Source of the DNA: Roseateles chitinivorans
GTDB taxonomy: Bacteria > Pseudomonadota > Gammaproteobacteria > Burkholderiales > Burkholderiaceae_C
Direction: 5' to 3'
Assembly (NCBI RefSeq): GCF_002761755.1
Contig: NZ_PEOG01000019.1
Span: 31,358-95,357, forward strand
Length of the DNA stretch: 64,000 nt
The position numbers and the translations under genes are program-made. Positions 31,175-39,483 of this stretch are shown piece by piece; the stretch's first letter is position 1; every line of letters begins with the position of its first letter. The notes beneath the pieces were generated by a model. The model ran no database searches. It saw only the letters and a list, made by a program, of their open reading frames with translations, and had not been told where the DNA came from.

Positions 31175-31196
31175 GACCGACTTCGAAAAGTCGGTC
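31175..31196. promoter_or_regulatory. Palindrome upstream of the peptide-export operon
   Basis: GACCGACTT and AAGTCGGTC form a perfect 9-bp inverted repeat around CGAA, about 170 bp upstream of the HlyD start. It could be a dimeric-regulator operator or a leader hairpin. No regulator gene is adjacent, so its partner is unknown. Confidence 0.4.
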
Positions 31197-31324
31197 AGGC
31201 GCAGGCGCTAGCGACCGAGGTGGCATGAGCCGGCGCACGGATTCAACAAACCCTACAGCCTCATTGATCGAGATGGCCCAGCGCAGCCATCGGGCTTGGC
31301 GAGAAGTTTGGTCGCCCATGTGGC

Positions 31325-31357
31325 GCGGCGCCCACGCCAGTGAAGGCGGGGCGCCGC
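31325..31357 (-). terminator. Hairpin downstream of the EF-hand gene
   Basis: GCGGCGCCC (31325-31333) pairs with GGGCGCCGC (31349-31357), and an inner CGCC/GGCG extends the stem around the loop AGTGAA. It lies about 55 bp beyond the EF-hand stop codon on the minus strand and would insulate that gene from the peptide-export operon. There is no U-tract. Confidence 0.45.
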
Positions 31358-31411
31358 GGAGGCGAAGGGGGAGATGAACGCGCGCCGGTCGCGAGCAGCG
31401 CGGCGGGCGCC

Positions 31412-31702
31412 TTACTGCTTGCGGTCCTTCATCTGCTGGGCCGCGTACTGCTTGACCTGATCCAGCGTCAGCGAGCCGGTCTTCTGGGTGTCGATCTCGT
31501 CGAAGTGCTTGGCCAGGCGGGGCATGCCGGCCTGGGCCTCGGCCTTGGTCAGCTTGCCGTCGTGGTCTTTGTCGGCGGCGTTGAACCGTTCCTCGAGCTT
31601 TTGCGCTGCCTTGCCGCCCTGGGTTTGGGCCTGGGCGGGCAGGGCGACGAGGGCCAGGGTCGCGATCACGGCGCCGGCCGTCGCGGTCAGGACTGCATTC
31701 AT
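31412..31702 (-). CDS. Exported EF-hand protein
   Basis: The product is 96 residues with a signal peptide ending at AQAQT. It carries a canonical EF-hand loop DKDHDGKLTKAE and a second looser one DTQKTGSLTLDQ. The pair suggests a small periplasmic calcium-binding protein of the kind common in Burkholderiales and Xanthomonadales. The partner and role are unknown. It appears monocistronic. Confidence 0.88.
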   Translation of the reverse strand: MNAVLTATAGAVIATLALVALPAQAQTQGGKAAQKLEERFNAADKDHDGKLTKAEAQAGMPRLAKHFDEIDTQKTGSLTLDQVKQYAAQQMKDRKQ

Positions 31703-31897
31703 GGGGCTACTCCGCTGAAGTGGAGCCCGAAGGATCGCTCCCTCATGTGCAGCGCTTCATGCGGCGCGGGTAAAGCTTCGTCAAGCCGATGACGTGTCGC
31801 AGAAAGCCGGATCCGGCGACATGACCGATTGGCGAAGGTACGCGTTCAGGAGGGTCCGCAGGAGGTCTCTACACTGACGCCCCTCACCGGATCCCCC

Positions 31898-32821
31898 ATG
31901 CAAGCGCTTCTCGACCTCATCGCCACGCTTCCCCGGCCCAGCGGCCCCGGGCGTTTCTTCCACGGTCGCGGTGGCCTGTTCCCCGGCTGCGAGCACTGGG
32001 CCTTGGACTTCTATCCGCCGGTCTGGCTGCTGACCAGCTTCGCACCGGTGACCGAGGAGGACCTGGCTCGCATCGGCGAGGCGCTCGCCGCGCGCTGGGC
32101 CGAGGTCGCGCCGGGCGAGCCGCTGAACTGGATGTTCCAGCACCGCGACGAGCACCGTCCCGCCAATCGCCTGATGGCCGGCGCGATTCCCGACGAGCAT
32201 GTCGTCGAGGAGGACGGCGCGCGCTTCCTGGTCCATCTGGCGCAGGGCCAGAACCATGGCTTCTTCCTCGACATGGCCGAAGGCCGCCGCTGGGTGCGGC
32301 GCTGGGCGGCGACGCATCCGGGCGGACGGGTGCTCAACCTGTTCGCCTACACCTGCGCGTTCTCGGTCGTCGCGCTGCAGGCCGGCGCCGCGGCCGTGGC
32401 GAACTACGACATGGCGCGCGGCGCGCTCGCGACCGGTCGCCGCAACCACCAACTCAATGGCGTGCAGGACCGCGCCGCCTTCCATGCGCACGACATCTTC
32501 AGCTCGTGGGGCAAGATCCGCCGGGGCGGCCCTTACGACCTCGTCGTGCTGGACCCGCCGAGCTACCAGAAGGGCAGCTTCGTCGCGACCAAGGACTACG
32601 CCCGCCTGGTGCGCCGGCTGCCGGAACTGCTGGCCCCCGGTGGCCACGCGCTCGTGTGCCTGAACGCACCCAAGCTGGACACCGCCTTCCTGCGCGACAT
32701 CGTCGCCGCCGAGGCGCCCGGGCTCGCCTTCATCGAGCGTGTCGCCAACCCGGCAGCCTTCGCCGACGTGTCGGAGGAGCGGTCGCTGAAGGTGCTCGTC
32801 TACCGGCAGCCACCCGCCTGA
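31898..32821 (+). CDS. Class I SAM-dependent methyltransferase (RlmI/RlmK-like)
   Basis: The product is 307 residues. The start is placed at the ATG at 31898 (MQALLDLIATLP), since the upstream extension is low complexity and lacks family features. SAM-binding motif I is VLNLFAYTCAFSV and the catalytic motif is VVLDPPSYQKGSF, the DPPS form seen in 23S rRNA cytosine/guanine methyltransferases RlmI and RlmK. The N-terminal PUA domain of RlmI is absent, so the exact RNA target is open. It converges on the MocR regulator with only 18 bp between stops. Confidence 0.88.
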   Translation: MQALLDLIATLPRPSGPGRFFHGRGGLFPGCEHWALDFYPPVWLLTSFAPVTEEDLARIGEALAARWAEVAPGEPLNWMFQHRDEHRPANRLMAGAIPDEHVVEEDGARFLVHLAQGQNHGFFLDMAEGRRWVRRWAATHPGGRVLNLFAYTCAFSVVALQAGAAAVANYDMARGALATGRRNHQLNGVQDRAAFHAHDIFSSWGKIRRGGPYDLVVLDPPSYQKGSFVATKDYARLVRRLPELLAPGGHALVCLNAPKLDTAFLRDIVAAEAPGLAFIERVANPAAFADVSEERSLKVLVYRQPPA

Positions 32822-32839
32822 AGGCCCGGTCCGACGGCG

Positions 32840-34174
32840 TCAGAAGCTCCTCGCCTCGATCGCCGACCGGACGCGGTCCAGCGCCGTGCCCAGGCGCGTC
32901 AGGTCCACCGATCCCAGCGCCAGCCGGATCGCATGCGGCGCCTGCGGCGTGGTGGCGAAGGGCTCGGCCGTCGAGACGGACACCCGCTCGCGTTGCAGCG
33001 CCATCGCCACCTGATCGGCACGCACCGCCTCGCCCAGCGGCAACCAGACGAAGTAGGACGACGGATGCCCGATGCGCTTCATCGGTCCGAGGCGTTCCGC
33101 GACGAGGCGCTGCCGGCGCCGCGCGTCCTCGCGCTTGTGCGCCTCCAGCCGGGCCACCGTGCCGTCCTCGAGCCAGCCGGTGGTGATGGCGGTCATCACG
33201 CCGGGCGTGTTCCAGGTCGTCGCGCGGATCGCCCGTTCCAGCGCATGGACCCGGCCGGATGGCGCGACGGCGAAGCCCACCCGCAGACCGGCCGCGACAC
33301 TCTTGGAGAAGCCCGACACGTAGACCGTCCGCTCCGGCGCCAGCATCGCCAGCGGCGGCGGCGGATCGTCGGCGAGATAGGCATAGGCGCCGTCCTCGAC
33401 GATCAGCAGGTCGTGCCGTCGCGCGAGCGCCGCCAGCTCGCGCCGGCGCGTCGCCGCCATCACCCAGCCCAGCGGGTTGTTCAGCGTCGGCATCGTGTAG
33501 ATCGCCTTCACCCGGCGGCGCCGGCACAGCGCCTCGAGCGCGTCGAGGTCAGGGCCGGCGCCGGCCGCCGGCACCGGCGCCAGTTCCAGCCGCTGCATCC
33601 CGGCCACGAGGCGGAAGCCGGGATAGGTCAGCGCATCGACGGCGACCACGTCGCCCGGTTCCAGCAGCGCCATCAGCGTCACCGCCAGGCCGTGCTGCGC
33701 GCCGTCCACGACCAGCACCCGGTCGCCCTCGACCTCCAGGCCACGTTGCCGCAGGTGCCGCGCGATCGCGGCGCGGTCGGCGGGCCGGCCACCATGGGGC
33801 TGGTAGCGCAGCAGCGCCTCCAGGTCGCCCGCGCCGGCCAGCTGGCGCAAGGCGCCCCGCAGCAGTTCCGCCTGCCCCGGCAGCGACGGGTAGTTGAAGC
33901 TCAGGTCGACCATGTCCGCCGCCACCGCGTCCAGGTCCACGCCCTGACCCGGCGCGAGCGCGGTCTCCTTGACGAAGGTGCCGCGGCCGGTCTCGCCGCT
34001 GATCAGCCCCATCGACCGCAACTCCGCGTACACCCGGGTCGCCGTGACCAGCGCGAAGCCCTCCCGGGTCGCGAGGTCCCGATGGGTCGGCAGCCGCGCG
34101 CCCGCCGGCAAGGCGCCCGATCGGATCTCCGCCGCCAGCCGGTCCACCACCGCCTTGTACCTGGGCTCCGCCAT
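32840..34174 (-). CDS. MocR-type GntR regulator with aminotransferase-like domain
   Basis: The product is 444 residues. Residues 1-75 form a GntR winged helix (LPTHRDLATREGFALVTATRVYAEL). Residues about 95-440 form a fold-type I aminotransferase domain with the PLP lysine in YVSGFSKSVAAGLRVG, the NNPLG motif (MPTLNNPLGWVM) and the Asp that contacts the PLP ring in VEDGAYAYL. MocR regulators usually control an adjacent, divergent gene in response to a PLP-linked ligand. Here the divergent gene is an EamA exporter, a common pairing, which suggests control of metabolite efflux. Confidence 0.93.
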   Translation of the reverse strand: MAEPRYKAVVDRLAAEIRSGALPAGARLPTHRDLATREGFALVTATRVYAELRSMGLISGETGRGTFVKETALAPGQGVDLDAVAADMVDLSFNYPSLPGQAELLRGALRQLAGAGDLEALLRYQPHGGRPADRAAIARHLRQRGLEVEGDRVLVVDGAQHGLAVTLMALLEPGDVVAVDALTYPGFRLVAGMQRLELAPVPAAGAGPDLDALEALCRRRRVKAIYTMPTLNNPLGWVMAATRRRELAALARRHDLLIVEDGAYAYLADDPPPPLAMLAPERTVYVSGFSKSVAAGLRVGFAVAPSGRVHALERAIRATTWNTPGVMTAITTGWLEDGTVARLEAHKREDARRRQRLVAERLGPMKRIGHPSSYFVWLPLGEAVRADQVAMALQRERVSVSTAEPFATTPQAPHAIRLALGSVDLTRLGTALDRVRSAIEARSF

Positions 34175-34185
34175 GCGCCACCGCC

Positions 34186-34214
34186 TGTATCCATGACAAT
34201 TTTTTGATTGTATT
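34186..34214. promoter_or_regulatory. Candidate MocR operator between mocR and eamA
   Basis: In the 88-bp divergent gap a rare AT-rich block holds the dyad ACAAT (34196-34200) and ATTGT (34207-34211). It also holds a direct repeat of TGTAT (34186-34190 and 34210-34214), 24 bp apart. MocR/PdxR-family operators often combine direct and inverted repeats in such gaps. Assignment is by position and shape only. Confidence 0.45.
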
Positions 34215-34262
34215 GATCGGTCCGCTTACCCTGCGGTCCTCTTCCATCGAGGCAACGGGGAC

Positions 34263-35132
34263 ATGGACACCGCATCGCGAGGCTGGCTGAACGGATTCAT
34301 CGGCGTGCTGATCTTCAGCGGCTCGCTGCCGGCGACGCGGGTCGCGGTGGCCGACTTCGATCCGGTGTTCCTGACCGCCGCGCGCGCCACCATCGCGGGC
34401 CTGGTCGCGCTGGCAGTCCTGGTGCTGCTGCGCGCGCCGCGGCCCTCGCGCGCGCAGGCCGGGCCGCTCGCGATCGTCGCGGCCGGTGTCGTCATCGGCT
34501 TTCCGCTGCTGACAGCACTGGCGCTGCGGCATGTCACCTCGGCCCACTCGATCGTGTTCATCGCGCTGCTGCCGCTGTCGACGGCGGCCTTCGGCGTGCT
34601 GCGCGGCGGTGAGCGGCCCCGTGCGGCGTTCTGGATCTTCTCGGTCCTCGGCAGCCTGTGCGTCATCGGCTTCGCGGCGGGGCAGGGCTTGCGCGCCGCG
34701 CCGGTGGGCGACCTGCTGATGCTGGGGGCCATCCTGGTCTGCGGCCTGGGCTATGCGGAGGGCGCCAGGCTCTCGCGCACGCTGGGAGGCTGGCAGGTGA
34801 TCTGCTGGGCCCTGGTGCTGTCGCTGCCGCCGATGCTCGCCCTGGCCGCCTGGCGCGTGCCGGCGAGCTTCGCGTCGGTCGGCGCCGCGGCCTGGGCGGG
34901 GCTCGGTTATGTTTCGCTGTTCAGCATGCTGATCGGCTTCGTCTTCTGGTACCGCGGCCTGGCGCAGGGCGGCATCGCGGCCGTGGGGCAACTGCAGCTG
35001 CTGCAGCCGCTGTTCGGCCTGGCGCTGGCCGCGGGCCTGTTGCGGGAAGCGGTGAGTCCGGCGATGCTCGCGGTCACCGTCGCCGTGATCGGTTGCGTGG
35101 CGGGCGCGCGGCGTTTCTCGCGTCCCCGCTGA
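34263..35132 (+). CDS. EamA/DMT-family metabolite exporter
   Basis: The product is 289 residues with about ten membrane helices in two EamA repeats. Family landmarks include the N-terminal [14 protein letters not shown], the first-repeat end [18 protein letters not shown] and the second-repeat end [20 protein letters not shown]. It is probably an inner-membrane exporter of amino acids or related metabolites. The substrate is unknown. It is divergent from the MocR regulator and probably under its control. Confidence 0.9.
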   Translation: MDTASRGWLNGFIGVLIFSGSLPATRVAVADFDPVFLTAARATIAGLVALAVLVLLRAPRPSRAQAGPLAIVAAGVVIGFPLLTALALRHVTSAHSIVFIALLPLSTAAFGVLRGGERPRAAFWIFSVLGSLCVIGFAAGQGLRAAPVGDLLMLGAILVCGLGYAEGARLSRTLGGWQVICWALVLSLPPMLALAAWRVPASFASVGAAAWAGLGYVSLFSMLIGFVFWYRGLAQGGIAAVGQLQLLQPLFGLALAAGLLREAVSPAMLAVTVAVIGCVAGARRFSRPR

Positions 35133-35300
35133 GCGCTTCCGTCGCCTCCCGAGGCCGGCGCCGGGGAAGCCGCCCTGCTGGCCGGTCCGTGCGGGCCGAG
35201 CCGGCGAAATGGGCAAGCCTTCCGTCGGATCAGGCAAGCCGCGTCGCCAGCCGCCTTCCTAGACTGCTGGGCAACCCGATGCAGCCATCAGGAGGTCGAC

Positions 35301-36101
35301 ATGGGTGCTCGCTTCGCAGCGGATTTCTCGATGCCCAGGCCGTGCGTGCTCGCCTGCTCGGCGATGCTGGGCCTGCTGGCCGCGGTGGCGCCGGTCCACG
35401 CGGCCGACGGCGCCGGCTTCCAGCCGACGCCGATCTCGACAGCGCCGAATCGTCAGGACGGCCTGGCGGCCTTCGCCCAGCTCGAGCGCGTGCTGCTCCA
35501 TCCCCGATGTCTGAACTGTCATGTGCCGAATGCGCCGCTGCAGGGCGATTTCAGCCGGGTGCACTATCCGCCGGTCCAGCGTGGCGCGGACGGCAAGGGC
35601 GTGGCGCCGCTGCAGTGCGCGACCTGCCACTCGACGCGCAACAGCCCGCTGCAGCATGCGCCGCCCGGGCTGGAGACCGATGGCAAGCCGGGCTGGCAGA
35701 TGCCGCCCGAGCACATGAAGATGTCCTGGCTCGGCCTGAAGGGCGCGGCGCTGTGCAAGGTCTTCCGCGAACCTGCGACCAACGGCCACCGCTCGCTGGC
35801 GATGCTCGAGCAGCACCTGGTCACCGACCACCTCGTCGCCTGGGGCTGGGAGCCGGGGCCGGGCCGTGCGCTGCCGCCGCTGGACAAGGCGGCCTTCGAC
35901 GCGCAGGTCCGGACCTGGATCCGCAACGGCGCACCTTGCGATGCCACGGAACCGCTGCGCAAGTCCATCGGATCGACCAAGGCCGCGTCGACGCGCGAGG
36001 TCGTCGACCACCTGCGCGCGATGGCCGGCGTCGCCGGCCCCCAGACCGACACCCCCATCCCCACCAGCGCCACGTCCGGCGCCAGCAGGAGCCAGCCATG
36101 A
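35301..36101 (+). CDS. Exported diheme cytochrome c-type protein
   Basis: The product is 266 residues. AGGAGG lies 5 nt ahead of the ATG, and a signal peptide ends near VHAAD. Two heme-binding motifs are present, CLNCH and CATCH, spaced about 40 residues apart. The C-terminal half contains [16 protein letters not shown] and a conserved tail ([11 protein letters not shown]). Similar proteins sit beside isoquinoline 1-oxidoreductase-like genes and probably take their electrons. The stop overlaps the next start by 4 bp. Confidence 0.85.
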   Translation: MGARFAADFSMPRPCVLACSAMLGLLAAVAPVHAADGAGFQPTPISTAPNRQDGLAAFAQLERVLLHPRCLNCHVPNAPLQGDFSRVHYPPVQRGADGKGVAPLQCATCHSTRNSPLQHAPPGLETDGKPGWQMPPEHMKMSWLGLKGAALCKVFREPATNGHRSLAMLEQHLVTDHLVAWGWEPGPGRALPPLDKAAFDAQVRTWIRNGAPCDATEPLRKSIGSTKAASTREVVDHLRAMAGVAGPQTDTPIPTSATSGASRSQP

Positions 36102-36556
36102 TCTCGTTCCGCCTGAACGGCCAACCCCAGCAAGTCGACGTGCCGGGCGATACGCCGGTGCTCTGGGTCCTGCGCGACACGCTGGGCATGACCGGCACCA
36201 AGTTCGGCTGCGGCGTCGCGGTCTGCGGCGCCTGCACGGTGCATGTGGACGGCGAGCAGCGCCGCGCCTGCGTCACGCCGATCGAATCGGTCGCCGGCCA
36301 GCAGATCACCACGATCGAGGCCATCGGCGGCGATCGCGTCGGGCAGGCGGTGCAGGAGGCCTGGATCAAGCACGACGTCGTGCAGTGCGGCTACTGCCAG
36401 AGCGGCCAGATCATGGCCGCGGTGGCGCTGCTGCGACACCGCCCCCAGCCCAGCGACGCCGACATCGACGCCGCGATGAGCGCCAACCTCTGCCGCTGCG
36501 GCACCTACGTGCGGATCCATGCCGCCGTCAAGGACGCCGCCCGCTCGCTCGCCTGA
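36098..36556 (+). CDS. iorA: [2Fe-2S] subunit of an IorAB-like molybdenum hydroxylase
   Basis: The product is 152 residues. An N-terminal plant-type [2Fe-2S] domain has the motif [15 protein letters not shown], and a C-terminal domain binds a second cluster ([11 protein letters not shown] and LCRCGTY). This is the small-subunit layout of isoquinoline 1-oxidoreductase and aldehyde dehydrogenases of the xanthine oxidase family. It overlaps the cytochrome gene upstream and lies 11 bp before the large subunit. The gene symbol is by family resemblance; the substrate is not proven. Confidence 0.9.
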   Translation: MISFRLNGQPQQVDVPGDTPVLWVLRDTLGMTGTKFGCGVAVCGACTVHVDGEQRRACVTPIESVAGQQITTIEAIGGDRVGQAVQEAWIKHDVVQCGYCQSGQIMAAVALLRHRPQPSDADIDAAMSANLCRCGTYVRIHAAVKDAARSLA

Positions 36557-36567
36557 AGGAGCTCCCC

Positions 36568-38829
36568 ATGCGCCCCATGTTCCAGTACCTCAGCGGTGAG
36601 CTCGCCGCGGCCCTGGCCGATGCGCCCGAGTCGTCGGACGCGCCGGGCGAGGGCGGTCTCGGCCGCCGCGTCTTCCTCAAGCTGGGCCTGGCGGCCGGCT
36701 TCGCGCTGTACGCGGCCCCCGGCGGCGCGCAGGAGGCGTCGACCGGAGGCTCCGCGCCGGGCGCGCCGGAGCCGCTCAAGCCCTTCCAGCAGCCCTCGGC
36801 CTTCGTTGCGATCGACGCGGACGGCATCGTCACCGTCACGATCGGCAAGATCGACTTCGGCCAGGGCGTGCAGACGGCGCTGCCGATGCTGGTGGCCGAG
36901 GAGATGGATGCGGACTGGAGCAAGGTCCGCTGCGAGCTCGCGCCGGCGGGCGAGGCCTACAAGGATCCGTTCTTCCACATCCAGATGGTGGGCGGCTCCA
37001 CCAGCATCAAGGCGTCCTGGCAGCAGTACCGGGAGATCGGCGCCCGCATGCGCGCGATGCTGGTCGCCGCCGCGGCGAAGCAGCTCAACACGCCGGCCGC
37101 GCAGCTGCGCACTGAGTCCGGCAGCGTCGTCACGCCGGACGGGCGTCGCCTGGGTTACGGCGCGCTGGCGCAGGCGGCCTTCGCCGAGCCGGTGCCGCCG
37201 TCGGTGCCGCTCAAGGATCCCTCGCAGTTCAAGCTGATCGGCAAGCCGGTCAACCGGCTCGACGCGCGCGCCAAGTCCAGTGGCCGCCAGGACTTCGGCA
37301 TCGACCTGCAGCTGCCGGGGCAACGCACCGTCGTCATGGTCCATCCGCCGGTCTTTGGCGGTCGCGTCGCGCGCTTCGACGCGGCGCCGGCGCTCGCGGT
37401 GCCGGGCGTCGAGGAGGTGCTGCAGGTGCCGCTCACCGGCGGCGCGACCGGCCTGGCCATCGTCGCCAACGGCTTCTGGCCGGCGCGCAAGGCGCGCGAA
37501 CTGGTGAAGGTCGACTGGGACCTGGCGGGTGTCGAGCGCGTCGACAGCGCGGCGCAGCTGGCGCAGTTCCGCGCGCTGGCGAAGCAGCCGGGCATCGTGG
37601 TCCAGCGGGCCGACACCGCGGCGCTGACCGCGAAGCCGGCACCGGCGCTCATCACCGCGGAGTTCACCTTCCCCTACCTGGCGCACACGCCGATGGAGCC
37701 GCTGAACTGCACGATCGACTTCCGGGGGGACCGCTGCACCGTGTGGGTCGGCTCGCAGTTCCAGACGGTCGACCAGGCGCAGGTCGCCGGGGTGCTGGGC
37801 CTCAAGCCGGAGCAGGTGACGCTGCACACGATGACCGCCGGCGGCGGTTTCGGGCGGCGCGCGACGCCGACCTCGGACTATGTCGTCGAGGCCGCCCAGG
37901 TGGCCAAGGCGCGCCATGCCGCGGGCAAGCCCGGGCCGGTGAAGATGATCTGGACGCGCGAGGACGACGTGCGCGGCGGCTACTACCGGCCGACGCACCT
38001 GCACCGGGTCGAGATCGCGCATGACCGCCAGGGTGGGGTGCTGGCCTGGAAGCATGTGATCGTCGGCCAGTCCATCACCATGGGCACGCCCTTCGCGGAC
38101 TTCATGGTGAAGAACGGCGCGGACGCCACGATGACCGAGGGCGTGGCCGAGAGCGCCTATCCGTTCCCGATCGCGCTGGAGGTGCATCACCCCAAGGCCA
38201 ATGTGCCGGTGCTGTGGTGGCGCTCGGTGGGGCATACCCACACCGCCTTCGTGATGGAGACGCTGGTGGACGAGCTTGCCCGCGCCGGCCGCCTGGACCC
38301 GGTGGCCTACCGGCGGCAGCTGCTGGCCCGGCATGAGCGCCATCTGGCGGCGCTGGACCTGGCGGTCGCGAAGTCGGGCTACGGCAAGACGACGCTCGCC
38401 AAGGGCCGGGCCTGGGGCGTGGCGGTGCATGAGTCCTTCAACACCGTGGTGGCCTATGTCGTCGAGGTCTCGATGAAGGGGGGGCGGCCGGTGCTGCACC
38501 GGGTCACGGCGGGCGTGCACTGCAACCTCGCGGTGAACCCGCGCACGATCGAGGCGCAGGTGCAGGGCGCGCTGGTGATGGGCATCGGCATGACCTTGCC
38601 CGGCGCCGCGATCACGCTGAAGAACGGCGAAGTCGAGCAGAGCAACTGGCACGACTATCGGGTGCCGATCCATGTGGATGCGCCGCCGGTGGACCTGCAC
38701 ATCGTGCCGTCGGCCGACCCGCCGACCGGCATGGGCGAATGCGGCGTGCCGCCGATCGCGCCGGCGATCGCCAACGCCGTCGCGGCGCTCACCGGCAAGC
38801 GCTGGCGCAGCCTGCCCTTCCCGGCCTGA
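36568..38829 (+). CDS. iorB: Molybdopterin-binding subunit of an IorAB-like hydroxylase, Tat-exported
   Basis: The product is 753 residues from the ATG at 36568. A twin-arginine signal RRVFLKLGLAAGFALY begins near residue 31, so the folded cofactor-loaded enzyme is exported. Family landmarks include KIDFGQGVQTALPMLVAEEM, the cofactor-binding segment TMTAGGGFGRRAT and the C-terminal GMGECGVPPIAPAIANAV with the conserved active-site Glu region. No FAD subunit is encoded, as expected for IorAB-type enzymes that pass electrons to a cytochrome. Substrates in this family include N-heterocycles and aldehydes; which applies here is unknown. Confidence 0.9.
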   Translation: MRPMFQYLSGELAAALADAPESSDAPGEGGLGRRVFLKLGLAAGFALYAAPGGAQEASTGGSAPGAPEPLKPFQQPSAFVAIDADGIVTVTIGKIDFGQGVQTALPMLVAEEMDADWSKVRCELAPAGEAYKDPFFHIQMVGGSTSIKASWQQYREIGARMRAMLVAAAAKQLNTPAAQLRTESGSVVTPDGRRLGYGALAQAAFAEPVPPSVPLKDPSQFKLIGKPVNRLDARAKSSGRQDFGIDLQLPGQRTVVMVHPPVFGGRVARFDAAPALAVPGVEEVLQVPLTGGATGLAIVANGFWPARKARELVKVDWDLAGVERVDSAAQLAQFRALAKQPGIVVQRADTAALTAKPAPALITAEFTFPYLAHTPMEPLNCTIDFRGDRCTVWVGSQFQTVDQAQVAGVLGLKPEQVTLHTMTAGGGFGRRATPTSDYVVEAAQVAKARHAAGKPGPVKMIWTREDDVRGGYYRPTHLHRVEIAHDRQGGVLAWKHVIVGQSITMGTPFADFMVKNGADATMTEGVAESAYPFPIALEVHHPKANVPVLWWRSVGHTHTAFVMETLVDELARAGRLDPVAYRRQLLARHERHLAALDLAVAKSGYGKTTLAKGRAWGVAVHESFNTVVAYVVEVSMKGGRPVLHRVTAGVHCNLAVNPRTIEAQVQGALVMGIGMTLPGAAITLKNGEVEQSNWHDYRVPIHVDAPPVDLHIVPSADPPTGMGECGVPPIAPAIANAVAALTGKRWRSLPFPA

Positions 38830-38847
38830 CGCGCGCGGGCGGCGGCT

Positions 38848-39483
38848 TCAGCGGCGGCCGCCGGCCCGTGCCACATCCCTGAGCCAGGGTTGCGCGGCCC
38901 AATGCGCGGCCGCGAAAGCCTCGATCCGATCGCGGTAGGTCATCGAGAGCCCGATCGCGTCGAGCCCCTCGAGCAACATCCGCTGGTGCCTCGGCAGCAT
39001 CTCGAATCGCGCCTCGACACCCCCGGCGCTGCGCAGCGAGAGCGTCTCCACATCGATCGTGACGACGTTGCCCGGCACCGCGTCCGCCTCGTCCATGAGC
39101 TGGCGCACCTGGGCCTCCGGCAGGCTGACCAGCAACAGCCCGTTCCCCATCGCGTTGGAGTAGAAGATCTCGCCGAACCCCGGCGCGACGACGGCGCGGA
39201 TGCCGGCCTGCTGCAGGCCCCAGACCGCATGTTCCCGGCTGGACCCGCAGCCGAAGTTGTTGCCGCCGATCAGCACCGACACATCGGCATACGCGGGCTG
39301 GTTCAGCACGAACCCGGGCCGTTCGCGACCCTCGCCGTCGAAGCGCAGGTCGTGGAGCAGGCCTTCGCGCAGCCCCTGCTTGTCGATGCCGCGCAGGAAC
39401 TGCTTGGGCATGATCTGGTCGGTGTCGAGGTTCTCCAGACGCAGTGCCGCGCTGCGGCCTTCGATGCGGCGGACGGGATTCAT
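38848..39483 (-). CDS. leuD: 3-isopropylmalate dehydratase-like small subunit
   Basis: The product is 211 residues. It carries the small-subunit signature IGGNNFGCGSSREHAVW and NLDTDQIMPKQFLRG. It overlaps the large-subunit stop by 4 bp (ATGA), so the pair is translationally coupled. It forms the swivel domain of a [4Fe-4S] hydro-lyase of the aconitase family. Because leuB is absent and the operon begins with a dehalogenase-like hydrolase, the pair may be a specialised paralogue (for example a methylmalate or citraconate hydratase) and not the biosynthetic LeuCD. Confidence 0.88.
   Translation of the reverse strand: MNPVRRIEGRSAALRLENLDTDQIMPKQFLRGIDKQGLREGLLHDLRFDGEGRERPGFVLNQPAYADVSVLIGGNNFGCGSSREHAVWGLQQAGIRAVVAPGFGEIFYSNAMGNGLLLVSLPEAQVRQLMDEADAVPGNVVTIDVETLSLRSAGGVEARFEMLPRHQRMLLEGLDAIGLSMTYRDRIEAFAAAHWAAQPWLRDVARAGGRR

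Larger units (their letters stand above)
31004..31411. other. 408-bp gap upstream of the peptide-export operon
   Basis: No convincing gene was found here on either strand. The stretch should hold the promoter of the minus-strand peptide-export operon; a clear -35/-10 pair could not be fixed. It contains a palindromic hairpin at 31175-31196 and a terminator-like hairpin at 31325-31357, listed separately. Open frames crossing it lack ribosome binding sites and recognisable protein features. Confidence 0.5.

Noticed and set aside
30771..31319. Minus-strand frame overlapping the HlyD gene 5' end
   Set aside because: Overlaps a clear gene in another frame; no ribosome binding site or domain.
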